64,000 nucleotides of DNA from Okeania sp. KiyG1. GTDB lineage: Bacteria; Cyanobacteriota; Cyanobacteriia; Cyanobacteriales; Microcoleaceae. The DNA lies in NCBI RefSeq assembly GCF_014132355.1, contig NZ_BLZO01000094.1:124001-188000 (forward strand). The letters run 5' to 3'. Below the pieces are notes generated by a model. That model made no database searches. It was not told the origin of the DNA and was given only the letters and a program-made list of their open reading frames with translations. Positions 10,801 to 19,298 of this stretch are shown here, piece after piece (within the stretch, counting starts at the first letter, position 1; each line of letters begins with the position of its first letter). A program made the position numbers and the translations under genes.

Positions 10801-13800
10801 ATCGAAATTCAAATCCCCCCTCTAGTTACTGCTCTAGAACCTCTGCAACAGGCAGAAAATGCCAAATTAGCAGACTTCCAAAATGCTGTTGAGCAAACAG
10901 AAACCGCATCCGTAGAATTAGCTCAAACCACCAAAGAGCAGGCAACCGCTTTGAATCATTTGATTAGCTTTGGCGTTTTGGGAACGGAATCTGATGTCGA
11001 TTTCTTCCCGACTCAGGTGGAGTCAAAAGTTAATGAATTTATTCAACAGTTGCAAAACCGCAGTAATGACTTAGGTTCCCAAGCTGATACTCTAGGAAAT
11101 TTGATAGCAGACTGGCAACAGGAATTAGACAATACCACAGATACAGTCAGTCGTCAAGCGTTAACCGATTTGATTACCGAAACTATTGGCCAACAGAATC
11201 ATCTATTGCAACGTCAACAGGAAAATCAGGAAATAGTAACGGCATTGAGCGATCGCTTAACGGCAGCTAAAGCTTCTCTAGAAAATCTCCGACAACAGCA
11301 GGAGTTGGAAATTCGGTCACAACTCAATAATAATGATGAGCGGTTAGAGGCGCTTAACCGTCAGTTGCAAACAGAGACTGCAGCAGAAAAGGCGCTGAAT
11401 GAGAATACAGTATTAGCTTATGCTCAACTCAATGACCAAGTGCGGGCAGATTTGACGGCGAGTGCGACTCAGTGGGTGAGTCAATTGCAAGAAGGGCATC
11501 AGCAAACTAAGGAAATTGGGGAAAGTCAGCAAAATCTGTCTCAGTCCGTTGATAACTTGATTGAGTATATAGAGGATAATTTAGCTGATGTTGATGGGGA
11601 ACGCGACCGGAATTTGGCAGATTTGCGAGATGCCATTACTACCTTGGGTGTCGTTGCGCCCCGTCGCGATGAGTTTGCAGTAGGGGAAACTCACCTGAAG
11701 CAAGAGATTGAGAAGCTGAAACAGTTAATTGAACAGGATGCCAAGTTGTGGCAGGAAATTGCTCCCATCGCCCAACGTTTTGGGGTTGAGTCTCAAGAGT
11801 TGGCCGAGTATCAGCAGCAGTATGAGGCTAAAAAACTGCAGGACGAAACAACAGCGCAACAGTACGAGGAACAGCGACAGCAACATGAGAATAATGCCAA
11901 TCATTGGAAATCTCAGATTAATACCTGGGGAGTGGTAGGACATCGGCGAAGGAACAGAAAGACTGTACCAGTCTATGGGTGGATTCATAATCCTACTGCT
12001 GAGGCCAACTATAATAATGAACTAGCAGCAGCGGAAACAGCAGCTCAAAACCGTGATGCAGCTTTGGAATTACCTACAGCTCTAGCATACCGGGAGGAAT
12101 TTGTCAATAACGCTACCAACAATGGTACAGCTATCGATGTATTGCAAGCTGAAACCGAAGAAAAAAGTAATGAATACAGTTCCCTACTAGCACAAGTGAA
12201 GGCAGAAGAAGCACAAAACAACGCTCAAGCTTCTGCTGCTATAGTTCAAGCTGACTGGTACGAACAACAAGCTGCCGAACACTGGGAACGCAGTCGTAAA
12301 AATGGTCCGACTTGGACTGAAACTCGCGTAACTTGGAAACGGGGTAGGTCTGGTAAGAAGAAAAGGCATGAGGTAACTATCACCCATGTTGACCACGACT
12401 GGATACTCTGGGATACCTACAGCAAATTAGCTCCACAACTGCGACAACAAGCAGCCGAACAGTTGGTAGTCAGCGACGAAAAATCCCAAGAACAGGAACG
12501 CTTGCAACCGCTAGCAGAACAGTGGGCAGATACGCGTAATGCTACTAACATCGCTGAAGCACCGATTAATGCTAGTCGCAACCTGGTGGAAGTATTGGAA
12601 ACTTCCCGCGAACAAATTCCTGCTGCCCGCGAACAGTTGCAACTGTTGGAAGAGCTATTGCCAGAGGTAGAGGAAAAATTTGCAGAAGCTCAGAAAGAAG
12701 CTGACGAATACAATGCCAGAGTATTAGCTGAGTGGCAAGAACATGACGAAAACGCGACAGAATATATCAATACCATTGAGGACATATTAGAACGTCGTGG
12801 CGACCTCAATAAACAATCCCAGGAATTGCAAAACAAACTTGCCGATACGGAAAAATGGGTGGAACAACAAACCGTCGCGTTGGATACTGAAACGGAGCAA
12901 GTCGATAATTTGCGTCAACAGTTGATAGCTGATGGGGAGGCGTTGGCAGAAAAAATTGCTGTGGCAACGGGTAGCGAATTAACAGAGTTGCAGACCAAAC
13001 AAGCACAACTCCAGGAAGCTTTGGGACTCATTGAAAATAAAGCAGTGGTATTGCGACAGCAGCAAACAGCATTCAGCCAAAAACGCACTTTGCTGACCGC
13101 AGAAAACGAAGTTATTCTCGCAGGACAACGCTTATTAGATGCTTACCTGATAACTCCTGAGAGCGACTTTGAGGAATTGCAACAACAGCTAGCAGATGCT
13201 CGTGCTGCTTTAGCGGAAGCCCAACGTTTGGCAGAACAAGCAGAAGCCAGCAGTCAAGCATTAACCGCTCCGTTACAGGAACTCCAAGAAGACCTCCTGG
13301 CACAAAACGACGAACATTTGCAAGCTGCTAAGGAACGTCAGCAGATACTCAAGGATTTGTTGGAGGCAACGGAACTGAATGCTAACTACACTTTAGAAGC
13401 TGCCCAGAAACAGCAGGAAGTGAACGATTTAGAATTCCAAATCTTGCAACGGTTGCAGTCAGCCACTATTGCGGGTAACGAAGAGGCCAAACATTTATTA
13501 GATGTGGCGACTCAAAACGATATGGCAACGGCGGCAGAAATCTATTATCGCAGTTTCAATGATGTTGCTGGTGATAAGCGCAGTAGTTCTGCTGGTGGTG
13601 TGGGACGACCGGAAGACCGAATATTAGCGGATAAGTATTATCAGGAGATGCAAAACCATCGCCAGTTGCAGCGGTTAGCTCAAGAGCAAGCAGACCATTT
13701 TGGAGAGATTCGCCAAACTGCTGAAGCGCAATTGGAGGAATTGCAACAGCAACAGGAGGATGCTGCCCAGACGTTGCAGGAGATTAACGACCAGATTAAT

Positions 13801-16359
13801 GAGACCCAGGAGCAACAGGAAGCCAAGGAGCAGGAGTTGGCAGTTGCTCAGGCTCGTTTAGATGGAATTGCTCGGATACGGGAGCAAACAGAACAAACTT
13901 TTGTGCAGTTGGTTAGTTTGGAACGCTTGAATCTGGCTCAAGCACAGTTGGAGCAGGAAATTGCAGAGCGACGGCAGTCGGAAATTGATGAGGAAGTGGC
14001 ACGGCGTTTGGAACGGGAGGAGATTGAGTTGGAGCGTCAGCGTTTGGAAGCGCGGGCGAAGTTGGAGCAGTTGGAGCAGTTGCAGGCTGAGGAGGACTTG
14101 CGACAAGCGGTGAATCAGGCGCGGGCTGATGTTGGTTTGGATGCTGTGGCTGGTGGTAGTAATTCTGCTCAGTTGTCGTCGGATATGGCAGCGTTGTTGG
14201 GGCAGTTGCAGAATTTGGAGCAGCAACAGCCTGATTTGCCTGATGATGTGAAGGTTTTGTTGGCTGATGCGAGGGGTGATATTTATCTGGCGTTGCAAGG
14301 GGAAGAGGCTGAGAATATTCAGGAGAATTTGCTGAAGACTACTGTAGGGTTAGTGGGGCAGATTCAGAATTATCAGACTGAAATTGCTAAATTGGACTCA
14401 GAGGAGCTTTGGGATCATCAATTGTTGGCCCAAGCAGAAAATGATTTGCAAGCTGCGTCTCGCGAAATGGTAGAGGAGCTGCAGCGATCGCAAGCTTTAT
14501 CTGGGGAACGGGAGATTATTAATCCTCTGTACATTGAGACCTTGAGTAAAGTTGCCTATGCAGAGCAGGCTGTGGACATTTCCCAAGATTTAGCCAAGCA
14601 GTCGAAAGATTTCCTCGGTCAAATCCTCGAACAACGAAAAGAAGAACGGAAAGCCCGTAAAAAAGCATTCTGGAATGAGTTGTTAAGCGTAGTTTCAACA
14701 GTTCTGAATATCCTCGCTTTTATTCCAGCTCTGGCTCCTTTCGCAATTGCTCTGAGAGCTGCTAGTGGAGCTATTAGTGCAATTCAAGCTGCAATCAATG
14801 GTGACTGGGCTGGTGCTATTTTCGGTGCTGTTATGGCTGGAGTAGGTGCTGTTGCTGGTAGTCTTGGTAATGCTATAAACGCAGTCAAGGGCACGACAGC
14901 AACTGTCTGGGGAATGACTCAAGCTGCTGCTGGTAGCCTCCTTTCCAATATACAAACCATTCAAGGTGTAGCAAGTGGCTTATTTCGTGGCATACGAGCC
15001 GCTGAATCTGGTGATAACATCATGGCTTTCCTACAAGTCTTGGGCGCAGCAGCAACGACAGCTATATCAGGAGGACTAGGGGGACTGAGTGAAACAGATT
15101 TCGCATACCAGTTGATTAATACCCTTCAAGATGTTCCGGTGATGATATACAGTAGTATGCTAGCTATTCAAAGCGAGGATTGGATTGCTGCGATTAGTAA
15201 TATTTTCAATGCTGCGATAACTACAGCCCGAAACTTTACCAATTTGGTAGCTTCCTCAGACACATTCAAGAGTATTTCTCAGGAACTTAGCAAGTGGGAG
15301 TTATTTGGGAATGTTGGTTTAGCCCTAGCTGGCGCTATAGAAGAAGATAGTCTGCTTGGCTGGCTATCTGGCATTGAGGGAGTTCTAAGTTCTGTGCAAA
15401 CGTATGGCAATGAGAGAGCTAGTTTTAGCAGGAAGGTAAGAGCCAGAGTGGAAGCTGAGAGGTTAGCAGCTAATTCCCACGATCCAGAAATAATAAGACT
15501 GGCAGAAAGAAAAGGTTTGTCCCTAGAACAAGTTTGGAGAAGTTCAAATGGACAAATTTACTATGATGTTCCTTTTGAAATTAGAGACGGTTTGATGGGT
15601 CGATTAGTCGTAGTAGGAGGGGATTTTGATCCATCTAAACCAACTCGCGTTGTTATTCATGGGTACAGAGGTTCTTTCAATGAGGAAGATACAGAAAATT
15701 GGATGACCCAAATGACCAATGGTTCTCCAGACAGAGATGAAAATATCGTGCTAGTTGATTGGGGAGAAGCAGCAGGAAACTTATGGTATCCAACACCAGC
15801 AGCAGATACTGAAATTGTTGGTAATACAGTTGCTCAAGAACTTGAACGATGGGGTGTTTTACCAGAAAACTTGACTCTTGTTGGTCATAGTCTTGGAGCT
15901 CAAGTTTCTGCCAACATAGGTGAATATTTTACGGATGATCAAGGATCACCTCTTGTTAAACGCATAATTGGCTTAGATCCAGCCCAACCTCTTTTTGAAC
16001 ATGATGGTATTATTCCCGTATTGGGTTGGTGGAATGGTCCTACCCCAGATCCTTCGGATAGGCTTGATGCTGGAGATGCCCAGGAGGTTATTACAATTCA
16101 CAGTGACAGTGAATGGGATGGCTTAATTCCTCCTCTAGGGTATTCTGATCCTGGAGGACACAAGAGCTATTACTTAAGTGATGCAACTGTAGACAGTATT
16201 ATCGCAGATAATCCCAATTTAAGTGGACCAGTTGCAGACCACTCAGTAGCCCCTTACTTCTTTCTAGAAAATGAAGATCAAATTTTAGAACAAAGCCAAA
16301 ATGGCTCTTACAACATAGGATCTGATTCTAACAACAATCTAAAGATTGCAGAAAGATAA
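4855..16359 (+). CDS. Giant subtilase - coiled coil - lipase protein
   Basis: The protein has 3834 residues. ATG 4855 is preferred over GTG 4846 because AGAGGTG sits six bases before it. There is a basic N-terminus with no clear signal peptide, a Pro-rich linker, and a cadherin-like beta domain at ~170-260. A subtilase-like domain spans ~385-615, with D392, H397, oxyanion-type N490 and S550 in GTSRAT. Coiled coil runs from ~640 to ~3250, interrupted by aromatic/basic inserts (e.g. ~983, ~1384 and ~2351). A hydrophobic Ala/Gly segment covers ~3273-3380. The C-terminal pancreatic-lipase-like domain (~3590-3810) has S3679 in GHSLGAQ, D3708 in GLDPAQP and H3796. Both catalytic sets look complete, although the Asp-His spacing of the subtilase is very short. 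The shared C-terminal region makes it a paralogue of the upstream gene. Surface adhesin, toxin or self-processed enzyme carrier are all possible. The domain calls are firm and the function is not. Confidence 0.9.
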   Translation: MIWFWKKKNKQKPQKKSAKKPRSKTFILEEIISPGAYCPIPIDDSLVNHPIFGLFTDQELITTILGIDAPPNIADIDTEILVQDYWEKLNEYFQENPTEADAFDINNLSTWPTLEALINPGQPSVEIPDVGGAVGTLPPPVTVPVDPPRNNPGSGGQDPVIPPPEPPTLVNAISDITLTPEISSQTIDISQVFATPDGEQLKYEVINNNNELLNLNLENNQLLIEALPKTGSSQITIQSTTNAGGVAAHTFKVFNNYVPPESVATINTGLTELQNVIDTNPDDLLASLDNPEAQTALETLATELESNFDNIFNAIQQPETLAKAGVSPEAVTTLEKLLANRKVGAALGLPTSVESALTSDDFRIWDNYLINATEAASILLPDAPQTNVAFLDFADEHGENVTEVFESVNPNAEYERLSINNGNWAQQLVQYVDNLKAAGKDRGIVNLSFDLTQVDDQGRTTTRYDLTEAEQLAIQYARDNNVLLVAASGNTGGEMSALGKAAEKFDNIITVGAVNKLEEVADYSSRGDTLTLVAPGGQYENDPNAFVGTSRATSYVTGAASLVWAANPELSYQQVKELLTLTAKDLGPEGWDAETGAGLLDVTEAVLMAGLVAPEAVVRFGDVDISQFSGAGRVSVDVRAASPETEAAIQGLTDTQNQLLGQWQVLRNLGNDDVTLEELQNEIASRKSDALDSYRDVDTAAAISLVKNQESLTALGLAREHYQIELARLQGLLERQGQLQDGLVALTGERDELVVTNAEQLRVLEEAIARTEQELDDARKKLQYQLVDPDTLVAQTDAVKAEITDLEAKIQEYRQQSAVLKAQADNYYAQANQYRQQQQHHTNIANNAWITRRGKSGRRYTERNTPVYNHHINIANQAARNAESATSQGDVFQANHNQLQQLTAQMEQQTQELRDYEELLEGNNQQLSTLTGNPDDAQQILEALQKQAAEKTQQAEEYWQQAEFAEKRRVENQEKANWHNSMINRREVVGHRKKRKKREPIYGWRHYPEHIAPRDQAQQQANNAEVERQIFEQWARQAQAEADALNAEATSLGERVEDWPELKRGIEYEINAKQQQLQAENDLLALQTPVQRQQLETLELQIAQSEAELQKLETEQLPEQQQKTDATEERLSQVQQDVEENQVQRSQTQTDLQNFLETYGYLLPYQERRAAVQKQIQQLTEEITIVQQLLLQQQTEVANNPNNNLTSQLESTQNYLEQIEQQLAYAKVQEEQLNLAAPDSPQRLAIGNLIDELAKRQSRGERPFAPTLPLQQYIDFLRGVENRNNNLLNGFDDLEERLTAAQTQQTAGDETLRRLQNEYRDLGLAKADIENEKLMPNLITALQTEIDSQQEILNGYQQQISDAHAVASNFEQQRQQHQNSANHWDSQVNTWGVVGHRRENKKTVPVYGWIHNPQAEANRNAAQAAANNAAQQRDVATQQAQQLEASLQPSINTTQATIANLENKQQIFTDIENIQPNATLEEAIALKDTQIDNTKTAISQTKDTINSLKNDLPITKQAKFDKEVEIVGQEGAIAPIQTQLKATESKINVKQAEITQKQSLLQEYHNQINQANAVTNNFEQQRQQHQANANYWNGVANRSGGGFLAAIAKITARIRRDEALAAAESAAQQRDLAAQQAQQLTATLQPQIQAIQQDIAPLQTEKQNLETEKQNLQTQLSNQQQNLQNLQSELAGIEQNISNIESDIVTNEQKVQQLDAQLLKENSDKIHLQEALAEIDQRIADKELEISDKYEEIQLTEKYARHVNAEVDRLENRLDLINRADALETEYQNQQDNWQNALDNQIASTEELLATRTAGENEREQLLSLQSQLADTQTQLATAQQQQAQLTTEVETAQEDLQFTQLQLGNQQLQLQSLQAQDEPLRSAEAYYYNQAQQHRQQIWYSNGSQFVYNAEQAAAYRANMEQAARMAQQRNDNWPKIEETQKKIEELNQAIATQTANIASKQQELAEVTPEVANLTAKAAEIEIQIPPLVTALEPLQQAENAKLADFQNAVEQTETASVELAQTTKEQATALNHLISFGVLGTESDVDFFPTQVESKVNEFIQQLQNRSNDLGSQADTLGNLIADWQQELDNTTDTVSRQALTDLITETIGQQNHLLQRQQENQEIVTALSDRLTAAKASLENLRQQQELEIRSQLNNNDERLEALNRQLQTETAAEKALNENTVLAYAQLNDQVRADLTASATQWVSQLQEGHQQTKEIGESQQNLSQSVDNLIEYIEDNLADVDGERDRNLADLRDAITTLGVVAPRRDEFAVGETHLKQEIEKLKQLIEQDAKLWQEIAPIAQRFGVESQELAEYQQQYEAKKLQDETTAQQYEEQRQQHENNANHWKSQINTWGVVGHRRRNRKTVPVYGWIHNPTAEANYNNELAAAETAAQNRDAALELPTALAYREEFVNNATNNGTAIDVLQAETEEKSNEYSSLLAQVKAEEAQNNAQASAAIVQADWYEQQAAEHWERSRKNGPTWTETRVTWKRGRSGKKKRHEVTITHVDHDWILWDTYSKLAPQLRQQAAEQLVVSDEKSQEQERLQPLAEQWADTRNATNIAEAPINASRNLVEVLETSREQIPAAREQLQLLEELLPEVEEKFAEAQKEADEYNARVLAEWQEHDENATEYINTIEDILERRGDLNKQSQELQNKLADTEKWVEQQTVALDTETEQVDNLRQQLIADGEALAEKIAVATGSELTELQTKQAQLQEALGLIENKAVVLRQQQTAFSQKRTLLTAENEVILAGQRLLDAYLITPESDFEELQQQLADARAALAEAQRLAEQAEASSQALTAPLQELQEDLLAQNDEHLQAAKERQQILKDLLEATELNANYTLEAAQKQQEVNDLEFQILQRLQSATIAGNEEAKHLLDVATQNDMATAAEIYYRSFNDVAGDKRSSSAGGVGRPEDRILADKYYQEMQNHRQLQRLAQEQADHFGEIRQTAEAQLEELQQQQEDAAQTLQEINDQINETQEQQEAKEQELAVAQARLDGIARIREQTEQTFVQLVSLERLNLAQAQLEQEIAERRQSEIDEEVARRLEREEIELERQRLEARAKLEQLEQLQAEEDLRQAVNQARADVGLDAVAGGSNSAQLSSDMAALLGQLQNLEQQQPDLPDDVKVLLADARGDIYLALQGEEAENIQENLLKTTVGLVGQIQNYQTEIAKLDSEELWDHQLLAQAENDLQAASREMVEELQRSQALSGEREIINPLYIETLSKVAYAEQAVDISQDLAKQSKDFLGQILEQRKEERKARKKAFWNELLSVVSTVLNILAFIPALAPFAIALRAASGAISAIQAAINGDWAGAIFGAVMAGVGAVAGSLGNAINAVKGTTATVWGMTQAAAGSLLSNIQTIQGVASGLFRGIRAAESGDNIMAFLQVLGAAATTAISGGLGGLSETDFAYQLINTLQDVPVMIYSSMLAIQSEDWIAAISNIFNAAITTARNFTNLVASSDTFKSISQELSKWELFGNVGLALAGAIEEDSLLGWLSGIEGVLSSVQTYGNERASFSRKVRARVEAERLAANSHDPEIIRLAERKGLSLEQVWRSSNGQIYYDVPFEIRDGLMGRLVVVGGDFDPSKPTRVVIHGYRGSFNEEDTENWMTQMTNGSPDRDENIVLVDWGEAAGNLWYPTPAADTEIVGNTVAQELERWGVLPENLTLVGHSLGAQVSANIGEYFTDDQGSPLVKRIIGLDPAQPLFEHDGIIPVLGWWNGPTPDPSDRLDAGDAQEVITIHSDSEWDGLIPPLGYSDPGGHKSYYLSDATVDSIIADNPNLSGPVADHSVAPYFFLENEDQILEQSQNGSYNIGSDSNNNLKIAER
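8627..8654. repeat. 28-bp perfect REP palindrome inside the giant gene
   Basis: GTAGGGGCGAACGG joined to its exact reverse complement, read in frame as SRGERPFAPT between coiled-coil segments. The same palindrome occurs at 16387-16414 and 18779-18806. Confidence 0.9.
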
Positions 16360-16386
16360 ATCATCCTAGTGGAACCTATATACCAT

Positions 16387-16414
16387 GTAGGGGCGAACGG
16401 CCGTTCGCCCCTAC
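16387..16414. repeat. REP palindrome just after the giant gene
   Basis: A perfect 28-bp palindrome, identical to the copies at 8627 and 18779, starting 27 bases after the giant gene stop. It could fold as a transcript-end hairpin but has no T run. Confidence 0.85.
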
Positions 16415-16447
16415 GGGTATGAATTATCCCCTCAAAATATACAAACA

Positions 16448-18074
16448 GCGATCGCTCCTTTCCCCAAAATCAACCAACCACAAAAAAACATGACAAACAC
16501 AACAATCATTGCCCAAACCTACACCCACAGACCAGCCACCCAGGAGGTAACAGCGAACGCCAGAAATGTGTAGGGGCGAATGGCATTCGCCCGCACAGAT
16601 ACCAAGAATTCCCTCAAAATCTGGAATAGGCGATCGCCCCTGACCCAAAATCAACCAACCAAAAAAACCATGACAAACACAACAACCATCGCCCAAACCT
16701 ACACCCAAAGACAAGCAACCCAGGAGGTAACAGCGAACGCCAGAAATGTGTAGGGGCGAATGGCATTCGCCCGCACAGATACCAAGAATTCCCTCAAAAT
16801 CTGGAATAGGCGATCGCCCCTGACCCAAAATCAACCAACCAAAAAAACCATGACAAACACAACAACCATCGCCCAAACCTACACCCAAAGACAAGCAACC
16901 CAGGAGGTAACAGCGAACGCCTGAAATGTGTAGGGGCGAATGGCATTCGCCCGCACAGATACCAATTATTCTCTCAAAATATGGAATAGGCCATCGCCCC
17001 TGACCCAAAATCAACCAACCACAAAAAAACATGACAAACACAACAATCATTGCCCCTACCTACACCCAAAGACAAGCAACCCAGGAGGTAACAGCGAACC
17101 CCTGAAATGTGTAGGGGCGAATGGCATTCGCCCGCACAGATACCAATTATTCTCTCAAAATATGGAATAGGCCATCGCCCCTGACCCAAAATCAACCAAC
17201 TACAACAAAACATGACAAACACAACAATCATCGCCCCTACCTACACCCAAAGACAAGCAACCCAGGAGGTAACAGCGAACCCCTGAAATGTGTAGGGGCG
17301 AATGGCATTCGCCCGCACAGATACCAATTATTCTCTCAAAATATGGAATAGGCCATCGCCCCTGACCCAAAATCAACCAACCACAAAAAAACATGACAAA
17401 CACAACAATCATTGCCCCTACCTACACCCAAAGACAAGCCACCCAGGAGGTAACAGCGAACGCCTGAAATGTGTAGGGGCGAATGGCATTCGCCCGCACA
17501 GATACCAATTATTCTCTCAAAATATGGAATAGGCCATCGCCCCTGACCCAAAATCAACCAACCACAAAAAACATGACAAACACAACAATCATTGCCCCTA
17601 CCTACACCCAAAGACAAGCAACCCAGGAGGTAACAGCGAACCCCTGAAATGTGTAGGGGCGAATGGCATTCGCCCGCACAGATACCAATTATTCTCTCAA
17701 AATATGGAATAGACGATCGCCCCTGACCCAAAATCAACCAACCACAAAAAAACATGACAAACACAACAATCATTGCCCCTACCTACACCCAAAGACAAGC
17801 CACCCAGGAGGTAACAGCGAACCCCTGAAATGTGTAGGGGCGAATGGCATTCGCCCGCACAGATACCAATTATTCTCTCAAAATATGGAATAGACGATCG
17901 CCCCTGACCCAAAATCAACCAACCACAAAAAAACATGACAAACACAACAATCATTGCCCCTACCTACACCCAAAGACAAGCCACCCAGGAGGTAACAGCG
18001 AACCCCTGAAATGTGTAGGGGCGAATGGCATTCGCCCGCACAGATACCAATTATTCCCTCAAAATATGGAATAG
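16448..18074. repeat. Tandem array, nine ~181-bp units (GNAT start region plus REP)
   Basis: The landmark CAGGAGGTAA recurs at 16541, 16721, 16901, 17082, 17263, 17444, 17624, 17805 and 17986, so units are 180-181 bp and nearly identical. Each unit has, in order: a HIP1-like GCGATCGCCCC or a variant, an AAAATCAACCAACC leader, ATGACAAACACAAC with about 20 codons (MTNTTxIAxTYTQR), a stop at or before the REP, then a REP palindrome with core GGCGAATGGCATTCGCC. The leader and first codons match the 5' end of the acetyltransferase gene at 20090 (MTNTTTTQTYTQRLAT). The units could encode 24-27-residue peptides, but neutral amplification is more likely. Confidence 0.95.
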
Positions 18075-18440
18075 GCGATCGCTCCTTTCTCCCAAACCAA
18101 CCCTAAAACTATGACCAACATAACAATCATTGTTTACCCAATACATCTGGTATGGGCGAATGCCATTCGCCCCTACGGATACCAATCATTCCACAGAAAT
18201 ATGAAATAGGCGATCGCTCCTTTCTCCCAAACCAACCCTAAAACCACGACAAACACAATAACTATTGCTTTCCCAATAAATCTGGTATGGGCGAATGCCA
18301 TTCGCCCCTACGGATACCAATTATTTCCTCAAAATATGGAATAGTCGATTGCCCCAGACCCAAAAAAACACCCAAAAACCACGACCAACACAACAATCTA
18401 TGGGCGAATGGCATTCGCCCCTACGGATACCAATCATTCC
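18075..18440. repeat. Three degraded units of the array, each with a REP
   Basis: HIP1 or a variant, a CCAAACCAACCC leader and remnants of ATGACCAACA/ACGACAAACA precede REPs at 18151-18176, 18286-18311 and 18399-18424 (core GGGCGAATGxCATTCGCCCC). The ATG is intact in the first and mutated to ACG in the other two, so these look like older, shortened copies at the array edge. Confidence 0.8.
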
Positions 18441-18490
18441 AGTAAAACAAAAATCTGATAAAATGGGAAAAAACAAGAAATATCAACCTT

Positions 18491-19087
18491 ATGTCTTACG
18501 ATCCTAACAAACATCATCGGCGATCGCTTCGCCTCAGAGGTTATGACTATTCACAAGCAGGAGCCTATTTTCTCACTATTTGTACTTACAACCGTCAGAC
18601 TCTATTTGGAGAAATTCTTGACGGTAAAATGCAGTTAAATCAACTAGGTGAGGTAGTTGCTGAAGAATGGGAGCGATCGGCACAAATACGCCAAGAAATA
18701 GAATTAGACTATTCGGTAATTATGCCAAATCATTTACATGGCATCGTTGTAATTAATAACGTAGGGGCGAATAACCCTGTAGGGGCGAACGGCCGTTCGC
18801 CCCTACACGACCATTTTGTTTCGCGACATCAAACCCCCCTACGGATGAAACCTCGTTCAATATCATCATTAATGGCAGGATTCAAATCTGCTGTTACTAA
18901 ACGTATCAATCAGATTCGCTATCATGGCGAACAATTAGCTACATCTGCTCCCGTGTGGCAACGGAATTATTACGAACATATTATTAGAAATGAAACATCA
19001 TTAAATCAACTTAGACAATACATAATAGAAAATCCTTTAAAATGGGAAATTGATCAATTACATCCTAATAATCCTTCAAAATGGTAA
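18491..19087 (+). CDS. REP-associated tyrosine transposase (RAYT, Y1/IS200-like)
   Basis: A 198-residue single-domain protein. The N-terminus has GYDYSQAGAYFLTICTYNRQ, the HUH-type metal motif is NHLHGIVV (~residues 79-86), and the C-terminal part reads WQRNYYEHIIRNE with candidate catalytic Tyr, then YIIENPLKWEID. This is the typical cyanobacterial RAYT pattern. RAYTs nick single-stranded REP hairpins and are thought to spread them without being flanked by IS ends. The gene sits directly after the REP array, and a perfect REP is embedded in frame at 18779-18806, encoding part of a variable loop between the HUH and C-terminal segments. The N-terminal region also overlaps a HIP1 site. The family is clear; activity with the embedded REP is unknown. 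Confidence 0.9.
   Translation: MSYDPNKHHRRSLRLRGYDYSQAGAYFLTICTYNRQTLFGEILDGKMQLNQLGEVVAEEWERSAQIRQEIELDYSVIMPNHLHGIVVINNVGANNPVGANGRSPLHDHFVSRHQTPLRMKPRSISSLMAGFKSAVTKRINQIRYHGEQLATSAPVWQRNYYEHIIRNETSLNQLRQYIIENPLKWEIDQLHPNNPSKW
18779..18806. repeat. REP palindrome inside the transposase gene
   Basis: The same 28-bp perfect palindrome as at 8627 and 16387, preceded by a partial half-copy (GTAGGGGCGAATAA) at ~18760. It is read as VGANGRSPL in the transposase. Confidence 0.9.
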
Positions 19088-19124
19088 TCACAATGACCAC
19101 AAATATTGCCTACCAAATAACCAT

Positions 19125-19150
19125 GTAGGGGCGAATGGCATTCGCCCTCC
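19125..19150. repeat. REP with remnant of the GNAT-start leader
   Basis: GTAGGGGCGAATGGCATTCG followed by CCCTCC. It is preceded at 19094 by ATGACCACAAATATTGCC, a decayed version of the array unit, and followed by the unit-like CCATTCCACAGAAATATG region. It separates the transposase from the toxin-antitoxin pair. Confidence 0.75.
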
Positions 19151-19298
19151 ATAGATACCAATCATTCCACAGAAATATGCGACAAGCGATCGCCCCCTTT
19201 CAGTTGCCAGTTATCAGAAAAAGCTATCTATCGCTTTTTTGAGTCAAAAATAGGCTAATATTAAACCATCATTAACATCCAAAAAAAATCCTACTCCA

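Noticed and set aside
7000-14964. Long minus-strand frames across the giant coiled-coil gene
   Set aside because: Glu/Gln-rich coding DNA on the plus strand leaves Ser/Leu/Cys-rich open frames on the other; they are shadows with no motifs.
16424-18074. Several 70-208-codon open frames on both strands across the 181-bp array, some in five near-identical copies
   Set aside because: They run through REPs and HIP1 sites, exist only because unit length keeps the frame open, and show no protein-like conservation between units beyond the DNA identity.
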